64,000 nt of DNA from Candidatus Ornithobacterium hominis (GCF_951229915.1 NZ_OX579588.1:248001-312000), one strand, 5' to 3'. Counted from the first letter of the stretch, positions 1 through 8,931 are shown. The notes: generated by a model not told the origin, from the sequence alone. Made by a program: numbers and translations.

Positions 1-35
1 ACTACGATAAAAAAGTTTTATTCAAAATTAGATTT

Positions 36-833
36 ATGCGCATTCTTTATGTTTCATCAGAGTTAATTCCTTACACGCCAGAAAATACACTTTCAAACGC
101 AGCGCTAGAGTTGCCTAGAATTACGAACGGGCAGGGAAATGATGTGCGGATTTTTATGCCGAGGTTTGGTACGATAAACGAACGCCGGCATCAGTTGCAT
201 GAGGTGATTCGGCTTTCTGGAATGAACATGATTGTTAATGATATAGACCAACCTTTAATCATCAAAGTAGCATCGTTGCCCAATGACCGCATGCAGGTTT
301 ACTTTATTGATAATGAGGAGTATTTTAAAAGAAAAGGTATTTATGAGGATAAAAAAACTGGTGAGTTCTATGAGGATAATGATGAGCGTGCAATTTTTTT
401 TACGAAAGGAATTCTAGAAACAATCAAAAAACTGAACTGGAAACCTGACGTTATCCATGCACAGGGGTGGATGTCTGCACTGATGCCGCTTTACTTGAAA
501 ACTTACTACGCTGATGACCCCTTCTTTAATGAAATTAAAATCGTTTATTCGCTGTTTGATAAGCCCTTTGAAGGGATTCTGAGTGATGATATGATGAGTA
601 AAATTGCTTTTGATAAAATTGATGAAAAAGAATTTGAGCATTTAAAAAAGCCGACTTTTAATAATTTATTGAAAGTGGGAATAGACCACGCTGATGTGGT
701 AGTGCAAGGCGATGAAGTCTTGCCAGATGAAATTATGGATTATATTAAAAAAACAGATAAGTCTTTCAAAGAATATGCAGTGGCGGAAAGCCTTTGTGAA
801 CTGTATCCTTCGCTTTGTGAAGTGAAAGACTAA
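36..833 (+). CDS. Short glycogen/starch synthase-like protein (GT5 N-terminal domain only)
   Basis: The 265-aa protein opens like the N-terminal Rossmann domain of bacterial glycogen synthase (MRILYVSSELIPY) and keeps the later 'KPDVIHAQGW' segment near residues 136-145. The usual KxGG ADP-glucose-binding loop after the SSE motif is replaced by PYTPENTLSNAA, and the whole C-terminal GT-B domain is missing: full-length synthases have about 480 aa. The frame is open to a clean stop and the next gene starts 18 nt later, so it does not look like a fresh truncation. From general knowledge, similar short proteins next to a DUF4270 gene are common in flavobacteria. Glucosyltransferase activity is doubtful. 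A regulatory or substrate-binding role is only a guess. Confidence 0.75.
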   Translation: MRILYVSSELIPYTPENTLSNAALELPRITNGQGNDVRIFMPRFGTINERRHQLHEVIRLSGMNMIVNDIDQPLIIKVASLPNDRMQVYFIDNEEYFKRKGIYEDKKTGEFYEDNDERAIFFTKGILETIKKLNWKPDVIHAQGWMSALMPLYLKTYYADDPFFNEIKIVYSLFDKPFEGILSDDMMSKIAFDKIDEKEFEHLKKPTFNNLLKVGIDHADVVVQGDEVLPDEIMDYIKKTDKSFKEYAVAESLCELYPSLCEVKD

Positions 834-851
834 AAAAATCAGAATTATTTT

Positions 852-2498
852 ATGGGAAAAGCTTGGAGTAGAGTTTTTTTGTTCATTTTCGGTTTATATT
901 CTTTATCTAGTTGTGAGCAAGAAGATAAATTAGTGGGAGCTGGAATATTAGGAAATGGTAATACCGTTTTTGAAGAACAAGAGATAAATGTAGAAGTTTT
1001 TAATCTATTTGAAGATTCCATTCGCTCAGATAGAAAAGCACTCAATAGCAGAGGGGGAGTCAATTTATTATCTGGAGCGGTGGTAGGCGTTTATGATGAG
1101 CCTGTTTTTGGGAAGACAAAAAGTGCTTTTTTCGTTCAGCCTAGATTATCTGCTTTAAATCCTAAATTTGGCCAAGATCCACAACTGGATTCTATTGTTT
1201 TATCTATCCCTGTCTTAGGTTTTATGAAAGACACACTAAGTGTAAAAAAAGAGCTTTTAAAGACTACTTATGTGAAAAAAGTTGATGATGAGTGCCAAAA
1301 GGTGACAGATACAATACTCACTTACCGTGAATTCAGAAAATTTGAATTAGATTCAATTTATGGGAACAAAGAAGCAAAAATGACACTACAAGTTCATCAA
1401 GTTTCTGAGCCGATGTTGTCGATCGATACAGCTTTTTACAGCAAGAGAAGTTTTAAGACAGGAGATTTGCTTGGCGAAAAAGAAATTGATAAATATGCTT
1501 TTACAGAATATGTTTACAATTTAAACCTAAGAGCTAAAGTTGATAGCGCTAGAAAAAACACCATATTACAAGATAGCGTGCCTAGCATCAAAGTAAAGTT
1601 AACAGGACTGAACAGACTTGTGCAAAATGAGATTTTAAAAAAACCATCTCAATTAAGTAATCAAGCTTATTTTGTGAATAAAATTTTAAAGGGTTTAAAA
1701 ATTTCGGTAGGAAATGACCAAGGTTTTTTATTAGGAATAAATCCATCTAAAATGCAGTTGAATATTTATTACAACAGGGTAAATGAAGATTTCAAAGATG
1801 CAAATCATAATGGAATAGATGACCGAGAAGAAAATTGTGATGTAAAAGTACTACAACCAAGGTTGAATGCTACTTATCAGTTAAGTTTAGGGGGGGCTTA
1901 CAATGTTCTACAAAGTGAGATTCAAAATGAGAGAGGTAGTATTGATTATACCACTCAGCAGTCTTCTAATCTATATTTAGAAGGTATGGGAGGCTCTTTT
2001 GCAAAATTGCATATAGATGATAAGCAACTCTCGGATTTCAAAACGACGGCAGAAAAAAATAAGTGGGCGATTATCGAAGCTTACCTACGCGTCTACCCCA
2101 ATCATGGCATGCAAAAGAATCTAGCTTTGCCACCATATTTGTATTTATATAATTATACTAAGAAAAGTTTGATAGATGATTATGTAGGAAATAATCGTGC
2201 GGGGCAAACACCATTTATTTTTGCAGATATTAGTAGAAAATATAACAATAAAAAAGGCTACTATCAATTGAAAATCACAAGATTGATAAAAAATATTGTG
2301 GAAGAAAATGCAACTAACCCAGATTTAGCCATTAATGTAGGAAATTACTACAATCCAGGTCAAAGTGTTCAATATCAGCCACCCTACTATTGGGCAACCG
2401 ATCAAGTTCAAAATCCGTATAGATTAATCGCTCATGGGGAAAATTCTAGCGACAAAAGTTTAAAATTAATCATCAGATATACTAAAAAAAAATCGTAA
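852..2498 (+). CDS. DUF4270 family lipoprotein
   Basis: A 548-aa exported protein. The N-terminus has a hydrophobic stretch ending in the lipobox-like LSSC, followed by acidic EQEDK, so it is predicted to be a lipoprotein. The N-terminal third ('GAVVGVYDEPVFGKTKSAFFVQPRLSA', described here from residue 75 on) is typical of the Bacteroidota DUF4270 family. A D-rich loop near residues 318-327 (DANHNGIDD) resembles calcium-binding loops. It lies 18 nt after the glycogen-synthase-like gene and is probably co-transcribed with it. The function of the family is not known to me. Location at the outer membrane or cell surface is inferred from the signal. Confidence 0.8.
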   Translation: MGKAWSRVFLFIFGLYSLSSCEQEDKLVGAGILGNGNTVFEEQEINVEVFNLFEDSIRSDRKALNSRGGVNLLSGAVVGVYDEPVFGKTKSAFFVQPRLSALNPKFGQDPQLDSIVLSIPVLGFMKDTLSVKKELLKTTYVKKVDDECQKVTDTILTYREFRKFELDSIYGNKEAKMTLQVHQVSEPMLSIDTAFYSKRSFKTGDLLGEKEIDKYAFTEYVYNLNLRAKVDSARKNTILQDSVPSIKVKLTGLNRLVQNEILKKPSQLSNQAYFVNKILKGLKISVGNDQGFLLGINPSKMQLNIYYNRVNEDFKDANHNGIDDREENCDVKVLQPRLNATYQLSLGGAYNVLQSEIQNERGSIDYTTQQSSNLYLEGMGGSFAKLHIDDKQLSDFKTTAEKNKWAIIEAYLRVYPNHGMQKNLALPPYLYLYNYTKKSLIDDYVGNNRAGQTPFIFADISRKYNNKKGYYQLKITRLIKNIVEENATNPDLAINVGNYYNPGQSVQYQPPYYWATDQVQNPYRLIAHGENSSDKSLKLIIRYTKKKS

Positions 2499-2862
2499 TG
2501 CATTAAAGCTAGCTTAGAAAATTTAAATAAGCTACAAGAAATACTAGATTCAGAAATATTGATTATAAAGCAATTAATCGTTAAGTTTTTGATTTATAAT
2601 TGATTAAGCCGATTGTTTCAGTGAAATAGAAATTAATCTATCTGAAAATCATATGTTTATATATTCGAATATATATTCGAAAACTTAAAAAGCAGGAATT
2701 TAGCTAAATTTAGTCAAAATCACAAGACTTAGCATAATTTAAATAGTCCAATAAATTTGAGTCCTAAAGAAACTTAAACGAGTGAAAAAACAAATCACGT
2801 TTGATAATGCACTAGGAGTTAAATTTTATATCTTTAAGGCTTAATCAATAAAAAACAAAGCG
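2499..2862. other. Intergenic region with an 18-bp perfect palindrome
   Basis: This 364-bp AT-rich gap between the DUF4270 gene and the sulfatase holds no credible gene. It contains an 18-bp perfect palindrome at 2664-2681 and, just before the sulfatase start, a -7-like TATCTTTA (2829-2836) fused to a copy of the AAGGCTT repeat (2836-2842). It is probably the sulfatase promoter region. Confidence 0.5.
2664..2681. promoter_or_regulatory. 18-bp perfect palindrome, possible operator
   Basis: TTCGAATATATATTCGAA reads identically on both strands. It lies about 180 bp upstream of the sulfatase start in the only long spacer of this region. A dimeric regulator could bind it, but nothing in the window identifies one. 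AT-rich DNA produces some palindromes by chance; the two TTCGAA arms make this one stand out. Confidence 0.3.
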
Positions 2863-4389
2863 GTGAAAAAGTGGAATTATCTTTTGGTTGGAGTTGGTTT
2901 TCTACAATCTTGTTATATTCAAAAAGGTAAAAAACAAGAATCAGTACAAAAGCCTAATTTCCTTATCATCTATACCGATGATGTTGGTTATGGAGATTTA
3001 AGCAGCTTCGGAGGTAAGATTCCAACGCCACATTTAGATTTTCTAGCCAATAATGGAGTGAAGCATTTGCGTGCTTATGCGACAGCAGCCACAAGTACAC
3101 CCTCTCGATTCTCACTATTGACAGGTGAATATGCTTGGCGAAAAAAAGGAAGAGGAGTTGTAGCTGGTGATGCCAAAGCCCTGATTCCAGCAGGAAGGCA
3201 AACCGTGGCATCGGTAATGAAAAAAGCAGGTTACCGCACGGCTATCGTCGGGAAATGGCATTTAGGTTTGGGGGGAGGAGATGGCCCGGAATGGAATGCA
3301 AACATCAGTAATTCGCCGATGGACATAGGCTTTGATTATAATTTCATTATGCCTTCTACTTCAGACCGCGTACCCATTGTCCTGATGGAAGGGCGGCGAA
3401 TAGTAAATTTAGACCCTAATGACCCTATACAAGTCAGCTACAAACAGAAAATTGGTGATTGGCCAACAGGAAGAGAAAATCCGGAAATGCTAAGATTAAA
3501 ACCCTCACATGGTCATGATATGACGATTGTCAACGGGATTAGTCGCATCGGGTATCAATACGGTGGCAAGTCAGCTTTATTTAGAGATGAAGATTTAGCC
3601 GACCAATTTGTAGAGAAGAGCATTCAATTTATTCAAAAAAATAAAGAAGAATCCTTTTTCTTAATGTTGAATACCAATGATATTCACGTTCCACGCATGC
3701 CACACGAGAGATTCCAAGGGAAATCGGGCTACGGATTGCGCGGTGATGCGATTTTATCTTTGGATGAAAGTGTTGGGAGGTTGACTCAATTTCTCAAAGA
3801 TGAAAATTTACTCGGCAATACCATCATCATCTTTTCTAGCGATAACGGTCCTGTGTTGGATGACGGCTACCAAGACCAAGCAAAAGAATTGCTTGGCGAA
3901 CACAACCCATGGCAAGGCTTAAGAGGAGGTAAATATAGCTCTTACGAAGCTGGGACACGTGTGCCGATGTTTATCTATTGGCAAAACCATATTCAACCAA
4001 AGGTTTCATACAATCTCATCAGTCAAGTGGATTTGTTGGCTAATTTAGCAGCTTTCACACATCAAAATTTCGATGAAAATCAGTCTCCAGATACGCAAAA
4101 TCAATGGGAAGCTTGGCTGGGGAACAACTCAACGGGGAGAGATTACGTAGTGCAAGAGGCTTTGCGCCTGAATATGAGCCTTACCGATGGACGCTACAAA
4201 TACATAGAAGCCACAGAGCGACCAGCTAAAGTTGCGTGGGAAACAGGCATTGAGACTGGGCTCTCTAAAGACGAGCAACTATATGATTTGAAACTTGACC
4301 CGCAAGAGAAAAACAATATTGCCCTAGAAAACCCTGCCTTGGTAGCTAAATTCAAGCAAATTCTAGCGGAAGAAAAGAGTGTAAAATAA
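2863..4389 (+). CDS. S1-family sulfatase, serine type, lipoprotein
   Basis: A 508-aa arylsulfatase-like enzyme that hydrolyses sulfate esters. The start is GTG; it gives a good lipoprotein signal (MKKWNYLLVGVGFLQSC). Metal-binding Asp pair DD at 39-40, the formylglycine motif S78-T-P-S-R82, GKWH near residue 132 and SSDNGP near 328 are all visible. Ser rather than Cys at the modification site means an anaerobic-type radical SAM maturase (anSME) is needed; none is in the window. It stands alone with no glycan-binding SusC/SusD pair nearby. The substrate cannot be read from the sequence; host sulfated glycans such as mucin or glycosaminoglycan are a reasonable inference. Confidence 0.9.
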   Translation: MKKWNYLLVGVGFLQSCYIQKGKKQESVQKPNFLIIYTDDVGYGDLSSFGGKIPTPHLDFLANNGVKHLRAYATAATSTPSRFSLLTGEYAWRKKGRGVVAGDAKALIPAGRQTVASVMKKAGYRTAIVGKWHLGLGGGDGPEWNANISNSPMDIGFDYNFIMPSTSDRVPIVLMEGRRIVNLDPNDPIQVSYKQKIGDWPTGRENPEMLRLKPSHGHDMTIVNGISRIGYQYGGKSALFRDEDLADQFVEKSIQFIQKNKEESFFLMLNTNDIHVPRMPHERFQGKSGYGLRGDAILSLDESVGRLTQFLKDENLLGNTIIIFSSDNGPVLDDGYQDQAKELLGEHNPWQGLRGGKYSSYEAGTRVPMFIYWQNHIQPKVSYNLISQVDLLANLAAFTHQNFDENQSPDTQNQWEAWLGNNSTGRDYVVQEALRLNMSLTDGRYKYIEATERPAKVAWETGIETGLSKDEQLYDLKLDPQEKNNIALENPALVAKFKQILAEEKSVK

Positions 4390-4399
4390 TTAGTGAAAA

Positions 4400-4418
4400 T
4401 TTTTTAAGGCTTAAAAAA
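4400..4418. repeat. AAGGCTT iterated motif, intact intergenic copy
   Basis: ATTTTTTAAGGCTTAAAAA: T-run, AAGGCTT core (4406-4412), A-run. It lies after the sulfatase stop and 20 nt before the hemA -7 box, the position where a -33 element would be expected. One of about 64 heptamer copies in the window. Confidence 0.8.
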
Positions 4419-4432
4419 AATATAAAAATCAG

Positions 4433-4440
4433 TATCTTTG
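4433..4440 (+). promoter_or_regulatory. hemA promoter -7 element (TAnnTTTG)
   Basis: TATCTTTG matches the Bacteroidota -7 consensus TAnnTTTG exactly. Only 5 nt separate it from the hemA ATG, so transcription should begin at or almost at the start codon, giving a leaderless or near-leaderless mRNA. No TTG-type -33 box is seen; the AAGGCTT repeat occupies that place. Confidence 0.65.
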
Positions 4441-4445
4441 CCTTT

Positions 4446-5699
4446 ATGTTGAAAGAAGCCAAATCGCTGAATCAGTTTTATGTAATTGGGGTAAGTTATG
4501 AAAAAGCAGACGTAAAAACCAGAGGAAAGTTCGCTTTTTTTGACCATTTGATCAGTTCATTGGTCATTGAGTCGAACCTAATAGGCATTCAGCATCTGTT
4601 TGTGATTTCTACCTGCAACCGTACCGAGATTTACTTTTTTGCAGAAGAACCAGATAAAATGTATGAGGTTTATTGTAAGCAGGTAGAGGGTGATGTAGAA
4701 ACCTTTAAACAAATTACTTTTCAAAAAAACGGGAAAGATGCTTTAGAACATCTTTTCAGAGTTTCATCAGGTTTGGAAAGTCAAATTTTAGGTGATTTTG
4801 AAATTTTAGGACAAATTAAAATAGCCTTTAAAAAATTTAAAAAAGCGGGCTCTGCAAATGCTCATTTAGAACGTTTTATCGATACGGCAGTTCGTATAAG
4901 CAAACAAATTAAAAATGAAACCAGCCTTAGTGATGGAGCAACCTCGGTTTCTTATGCTGCAGTGCAATACATTACTCACCAATTTCAAAATTTTAAGAAT
5001 AAAAAAATTACACTTTTCGGGACGGGAAAAATTGGGCGAAATACTTGTGAAAACCTCGTGAAACAAACCCATAATGACCAAATAACGCTCATCAACCGAA
5101 CTAACGAAAAAGCAGTGAAATTAAGCGACAAGTTGCAGGTCAATCAAGTAGATTATAAGTTTTTAGATAAAATTTTGAATGATTCAGATATCTTTATAGT
5201 TTCTACTGGTTCATCAAAACCTGTGATATTCAAAGAAATGATTAGCACAACCAAACCCCTGCTGCTTGTCGATTTGTCGATTCCAGCAAATGTAGATGCC
5301 GATGTGAAGGAATTGCCAAATGTCACATTAGTGAATGTAGATGAATTATCACAAACTATAAATCAAACTTTAGAAGACAGGCAAAGCCAAATTCCTAAAG
5401 TAGAAACGATTATTCGGCTGAATATGTGGGAGTTTGAAGAATGGCTAGAGAGTAGAAAATTCGTACCAGCGATAGAAGCATTCAGAGAGCGGATGGAGTT
5501 TTTGGCTGAATTTGAAAAACGAAAATTAGAGAAAAAAGATATAGAGATTTCAGAAAAATCTTTAAGTACTAGTTTAATTCAAAAAATGACCAATCAATTT
5601 GCCAGCTATGTTATGGATAGTCCTGAAGGAGAAGCCGAGAAAACCATCAATTTATTCAATGAAATTTTTCATTTAGAATTAAAGCAAGAAAGAAAATGA
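4446..5699 (+). CDS. hemA: Glutamyl-tRNA reductase
   Basis: 417 aa. It reduces the glutamate of Glu-tRNA(Glu) to glutamate-1-semialdehyde with NADPH, the first committed step of C5-pathway tetrapyrrole synthesis. The catalytic Cys is C57 in STCNRTEIY, followed by the conserved 'SGLESQILGDFEILGQIK' segment near residues 108-125 and the NADPH-binding LFGTGKIG near 190. Length is normal. It is the first gene of a hemACDE operon; its stop overlaps the hemC start by 4 nt (ATGA). hemL and hemB are not in the window. Confidence 0.97.
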   Translation: MLKEAKSLNQFYVIGVSYEKADVKTRGKFAFFDHLISSLVIESNLIGIQHLFVISTCNRTEIYFFAEEPDKMYEVYCKQVEGDVETFKQITFQKNGKDALEHLFRVSSGLESQILGDFEILGQIKIAFKKFKKAGSANAHLERFIDTAVRISKQIKNETSLSDGATSVSYAAVQYITHQFQNFKNKKITLFGTGKIGRNTCENLVKQTHNDQITLINRTNEKAVKLSDKLQVNQVDYKFLDKILNDSDIFIVSTGSSKPVIFKEMISTTKPLLLVDLSIPANVDADVKELPNVTLVNVDELSQTINQTLEDRQSQIPKVETIIRLNMWEFEEWLESRKFVPAIEAFRERMEFLAEFEKRKLEKKDIEISEKSLSTSLIQKMTNQFASYVMDSPEGEAEKTINLFNEIFHLELKQERK

Positions 5700-6637
5700 G
5701 TCAGGCTAAGAATGGAAATCCCAAAAGCAAAAAAATACGTATCGGAACTCGGAAAAGCCCACTAGCACTTTGGCAGGCACAAAAAGCTGAAGAAAAGCTG
5801 AAGGAATTTGGGTACGAAACTGAAATTATTCCAATTTCTTCAGAAGGAGATTTACGCTTATCTCAGCCAATCTATGAGCTTGGTATAACTGGTGTTTTCA
5901 CCAAAACTTTAGACATTGCTTTAATCAACCAAGAAGTTGACGTTGCTGTACATAGCTTGAAAGATGTGCCGACACAATTAGCTGATGGATTACACCTAGC
6001 GGCTTGCTTACCTCGTGGGAGCTATCAAGATATTTTAGTCTATAAATCAGGAGATTGGGCTCAAAAAGAAAAAAGAATAATAGCAACGGGAAGTCTTCGC
6101 CGAAAAGCTTTTTGGTTGCATCAATTCCCACAAGATGAATTAACAGATTTACGCGGGAATGTGCAACTAAGAATACAGAAATTATTAGACAATAATTGGG
6201 ACGGAGCCATTTTTGCCTATGCAGGATTAGAACGTAGCGAAATTTTACAAAGCCTTGAAAAAAAGGCTTTGAAATACCAAGTTCTAGAAGATATGATTTC
6301 GGCGCCATCACAAGGAATTGTGGGGATTGTAGCTCGGGAAGATTTGGATTTATCAGCGCTTACACATCAGTCAACGCATCAAGCAGCACTCGCAGAAAGA
6401 GCTTTTCTGCGAAGATTAGAAGGAGGATGCACGGCACCCATCGGTGCCTTAGCGAAAGTTAAGGGTAAGGAAATGCATTTTAAAGGAGCAATTTTGAGTT
6501 TAGGCGGCGAACAAAAAGTGGCGGTAGAAGAGAAGTTTGAATTTTCAGAAGCTACTCAGGCAGGAATGGAAATGGCAGAAAAGGCATTGGCAAAAGGTGC
6601 TGGCGATATCGTAGAGCAAATAAAAAGATATCTCTAA
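5696..6637 (+). CDS. hemC: Hydroxymethylbilane synthase (porphobilinogen deaminase)
   Basis: 313 aa. It polymerises four porphobilinogens into hydroxymethylbilane. Visible signatures are IRIGTRKSPLALWQA near 15-29, the catalytic HSLKD (86-90) and the dipyrromethane-cofactor Cys C245 in LEGGCTAPIGA. Translationally coupled to hemA by a 4-nt overlap and followed by hemD after 6 nt. Two copies of the AAGGCTT repeat in opposite orientation sit 6 nt apart inside the gene (6250-6256 and 6263-6269), encoding QSLEKKALK. Confidence 0.97.
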   Translation: MSQAKNGNPKSKKIRIGTRKSPLALWQAQKAEEKLKEFGYETEIIPISSEGDLRLSQPIYELGITGVFTKTLDIALINQEVDVAVHSLKDVPTQLADGLHLAACLPRGSYQDILVYKSGDWAQKEKRIIATGSLRRKAFWLHQFPQDELTDLRGNVQLRIQKLLDNNWDGAIFAYAGLERSEILQSLEKKALKYQVLEDMISAPSQGIVGIVAREDLDLSALTHQSTHQAALAERAFLRRLEGGCTAPIGALAKVKGKEMHFKGAILSLGGEQKVAVEEKFEFSEATQAGMEMAEKALAKGAGDIVEQIKRYL

Positions 6638-6643
6638 GCGCGC

Positions 6644-7315
6644 ATGCCGAAGATTTTATTAACTAAATTTTATAAGCCTCAGATTTTAAAGCAAAAATTT
6701 TCTAAGCCTTTAGAAATTTTTAGTCAAGATTTCATTCAGACGCAAGTCATTCCGTTAGAAGAAATTCAGAAAAAACTCAAACGAGAACAAAAATTTATTG
6801 TAACAAGCAAAATAGCAGCCAAGCATATTTTACCTTTATCGCTCTCAGGCACTTTTTACTGCGTAGGGAAAACTTCTGCGCAATTGTTGTCTAATGCGGG
6901 ACATAGTGTAGTGACGACTCAGCCTGATGCGGAAAGCCTATCGCAGTGGCTACTAAAGAATATAACTACAAAATCGACTATAATTTATTTTTGTAGTGAA
7001 ATTCGCCAACCAACGATTGCTGAAGCTCTGCAAGAAAGTCACATTCAGCTCAAAGAAATTATAACGTATTATACTTTTAGTCAATCAATTAAATTGAATC
7101 AAGATTATGATGCATACGCTTTTTTTAGTCCATCGGGGGTGAAATCTTTTCTGAAAGAAAATAAAATTCCCAAAAAATCGGTTATCTTTGCCATTGGTAA
7201 AACTACCGCCCAAGCATTAGAAAAAAAAGGAATAACACAAGTTGAGATTCCAAAAGAACCTGATGCAGACAGTTTGTTTAAAAAAATAGAAGAATATTAT
7301 GGCAATCAAAAATGA
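6644..7315 (+). CDS. hemD: Uroporphyrinogen-III synthase
   Basis: 223 aa, the usual size. HemD closes and inverts ring D of hydroxymethylbilane. The family is poorly conserved; the call rests on position between hemC and hemE plus the typical pieces '[12 protein letters not shown]' near 49-60 and '[15 protein letters not shown]' near 154-168, with a final [14 protein letters not shown] that matches the HemD C-terminal Thr-rich motif. It overlaps hemE by 17 nt in another frame. A repeat copy at 6703-6709 encodes FSKPLEIF near the N-terminus, in a region without known catalytic residues. Confidence 0.9.
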   Translation: MPKILLTKFYKPQILKQKFSKPLEIFSQDFIQTQVIPLEEIQKKLKREQKFIVTSKIAAKHILPLSLSGTFYCVGKTSAQLLSNAGHSVVTTQPDAESLSQWLLKNITTKSTIIYFCSEIRQPTIAEALQESHIQLKEIITYYTFSQSIKLNQDYDAYAFFSPSGVKSFLKENKIPKKSVIFAIGKTTAQALEKKGITQVEIPKEPDADSLFKKIEEYYGNQK

Positions 7316-8333
7316 TTTATTTTTAAAAGCTTTGAGGGGAGAAGAAGTCTCGCGTCCACCTGTATGGATGATGCGCCAAGCGGGACGTTATTTACCTGAA
7401 TTTATAGAGCTTAAAAAGAAATATGATTTTTTTACACGTTGCCAAACGCCAGAGTTAGCGAGTGAAATCACGCTTCAGCCGTTTCATCGATTCCCGATAG
7501 ATGCCGCCATTCTGTTTTCAGATATTCTAGTTGTGCCACAAGCTTTGGGGTTAAATTTTGAAATGAAACCTGGCGTAGGACCATGGTTAGAAAATCCTGT
7601 GAAATCAGCAAAAGATGTAGCAAAACTGAGAGATGGCGATGTGAATGATGAATTACAATACGTTTTTGATGCAATTGATTTGACAAAAAAGGGATTAAAT
7701 GATGAGATTCCTTTGATTGGTTTTGCTGGTTCCCCTTGGACTATTTTTTGCTATGCCGTGCAAGGTCAGGGTTCTAAAAATTTTGATAAAGCAAAGGCTT
7801 TTGCCTTCTCTCAACCCGAAGCGGCACATCAGTTATTGCAAAAAATTACCACCGCCACGATTTATTATTTAAAAGAAAAAGTAGCACAGGGTTGTAATGC
7901 AGTTCAGGTTTTTGATAGCTGGGGGGGGATGCTTTCGCCCAAAGATTATCAAGAATTTTCTTACCAATACATCGAGCAAATTGTTAACGAATTATACACT
8001 GAAGCACCAGTCGTTGTTTTTGGCAAAGGTTGTTGGTTTGCTTTAGAAAAAATGTCACAAAGCAATGCTTCAGCTCTAGGCGTTGACTGGACAATAACGC
8101 CACAATTAGCTCGAGAACTCACTGGATTTAAGAAAACTTTACAAGGGAATTTTGACCCAAGCCGATTGTTTTCTTCACCAGAAATCATTGAGCAAATGGT
8201 GACCGAAATGATTGATGACTTTGGGGTTTATAAATATGTTGCAAATCTAGGGCATGGTATTCTGCCTAATGTCCCATTAGAAAATGCCCAAGCTTTTATA
8301 GAAGCTGTAGTCAATTACAAGAGTAAATCTTGA
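7299..8333 (+). CDS. hemE: Uroporphyrinogen decarboxylase
   Basis: 344 aa. It decarboxylates the four acetate side chains of uroporphyrinogen III to give coproporphyrinogen III. The signature [16 protein letters not shown] is at 20-35 and the second signature [12 protein letters not shown] near 142-153. The catalytic Asp region [12 protein letters not shown] is near 73-84. It is the last gene of the hem operon; its 3' end faces the minus-strand thioredoxin-like gene with 6 nt between the stops. Confidence 0.97.
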   Translation: MAIKNDLFLKALRGEEVSRPPVWMMRQAGRYLPEFIELKKKYDFFTRCQTPELASEITLQPFHRFPIDAAILFSDILVVPQALGLNFEMKPGVGPWLENPVKSAKDVAKLRDGDVNDELQYVFDAIDLTKKGLNDEIPLIGFAGSPWTIFCYAVQGQGSKNFDKAKAFAFSQPEAAHQLLQKITTATIYYLKEKVAQGCNAVQVFDSWGGMLSPKDYQEFSYQYIEQIVNELYTEAPVVVFGKGCWFALEKMSQSNASALGVDWTITPQLARELTGFKKTLQGNFDPSRLFSSPEIIEQMVTEMIDDFGVYKYVANLGHGILPNVPLENAQAFIEAVVNYKSKS

Positions 8334-8335
8334 TT

Positions 8336-8356
8336 TTTTCTAAGGCTTTAGAAAAT
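8336..8356. repeat. AAGGCTT iterated motif between convergent genes
   Basis: Core 8342-8348 with T-rich left and TTTAGAAAATTTT right flank. It covers the shared 3' ends of hemE and the minus-strand thioredoxin-like gene and supplies the codons for the latter's last residues FLKP and its stop. Confidence 0.7.
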
Positions 8357-8876
8357 TTTCAAAAATTTCATCGTCAATACTTTGTGCGTTGTAAACCAGT
8401 ACTTTCCCGTTTTGGTCTAGCAAGATATAGCGTGGAATCCAATCCAATTTTGCCCAATTGATAAAGGCGTTGGAGGAATCTTTCGCCCAGCCAGTGTTAA
8501 AGAAATAATGTTCACCATTGATGTGATGGTTAGCAAAGTGCTTCTGAATACCGTTTTGCCAATCTTCTGCTGAGTCATCTACCGAGAGGAAAATAAAATT
8601 AACATAAGGGTATTTTTTTTGAAAATATTCTACTTTAGGCAAAGACTTCACACAATCTCCACACCAACTTGCCCAAACTTCTAAAACGGTGAAAGAAGCT
8701 TGATTTTTGACGATCTCTCCTATCGAATATTCGTTTTCTTGAGTATCATAAACAACTTGATTTAAAGTTTCAGGATTGAAATTTTCAGGCTCTTGAGCTA
8801 ATTTTTTTCCGCATCCGCTAAATAAGAAAGGAGCTAAGAGTAAAACCAGCAAGTTTGTATAAAATTTATTTTTCAT
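8340..8876 (-). CDS. TlpA-like thioredoxin-fold lipoprotein
   Basis: 178 aa. A hydrophobic N-terminus ends in FLFSGC, a clear lipobox. The mature part is a thioredoxin fold with the redox pair in WASWCGDC (Cys near 96 and 99) and the cis-proline segment WIPRYILLD near 146-154. TlpA/ResA-like proteins reduce or exchange disulfides outside the cytoplasm, for example during cytochrome c maturation, but nothing here fixes the substrate. The neighbouring hem operon is suggestive only. It is convergent with hemE and divergent from pth. Confidence 0.85.
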   Translation of the reverse strand: MKNKFYTNLLVLLLAPFLFSGCGKKLAQEPENFNPETLNQVVYDTQENEYSIGEIVKNQASFTVLEVWASWCGDCVKSLPKVEYFQKKYPYVNFIFLSVDDSAEDWQNGIQKHFANHHINGEHYFFNTGWAKDSSNAFINWAKLDWIPRYILLDQNGKVLVYNAQSIDDEIFENFLKP

Positions 8877-8885
8877 ATATGAAAT

Positions 8886-8904
8886 AAAAATAAGGCTTTA
8901 GAAA
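8886..8904. repeat. AAGGCTT iterated motif upstream of pth
   Basis: Core 8892-8898 within AAAAATAAGGCTTTAGAAA. It lies in the 55-bp spacer between the divergent thioredoxin-like gene and pth, 21 nt upstream of the pth -7 box, nearly the same spacing as at hemA. Confidence 0.7.
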
Positions 8905-8919
8905 TTGATATACAAAAAT

Positions 8920-8927
8920 TATATTTG
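8920..8927 (+). promoter_or_regulatory. pth promoter -7 element
   Basis: TATATTTG matches TAnnTTTG exactly and ends 4 nt before the ATG at 8932. A transcript started the usual few bases downstream would be leaderless. This argues against the in-frame TTG start at 8905, which lies upstream of the box. Confidence 0.65.
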
Positions 8928-8931
8928 TCTT

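Noticed and set aside
36..833. Glycogen-synthase-like gene as a pseudogene
   Set aside because: Clean stop, normal composition and an 18-nt gap to the next gene; similar short forms are known in flavobacteria.
5925..6311. 128-codon minus-strand frame
   Set aside because: Lies wholly inside hemC, whose motifs are intact; no promoter and atypical composition.
8905..8931. Upstream TTG start for pth
   Set aside because: Precedes the -7 box and adds residues not found before the canonical MxKYLIVGLGNPG start.
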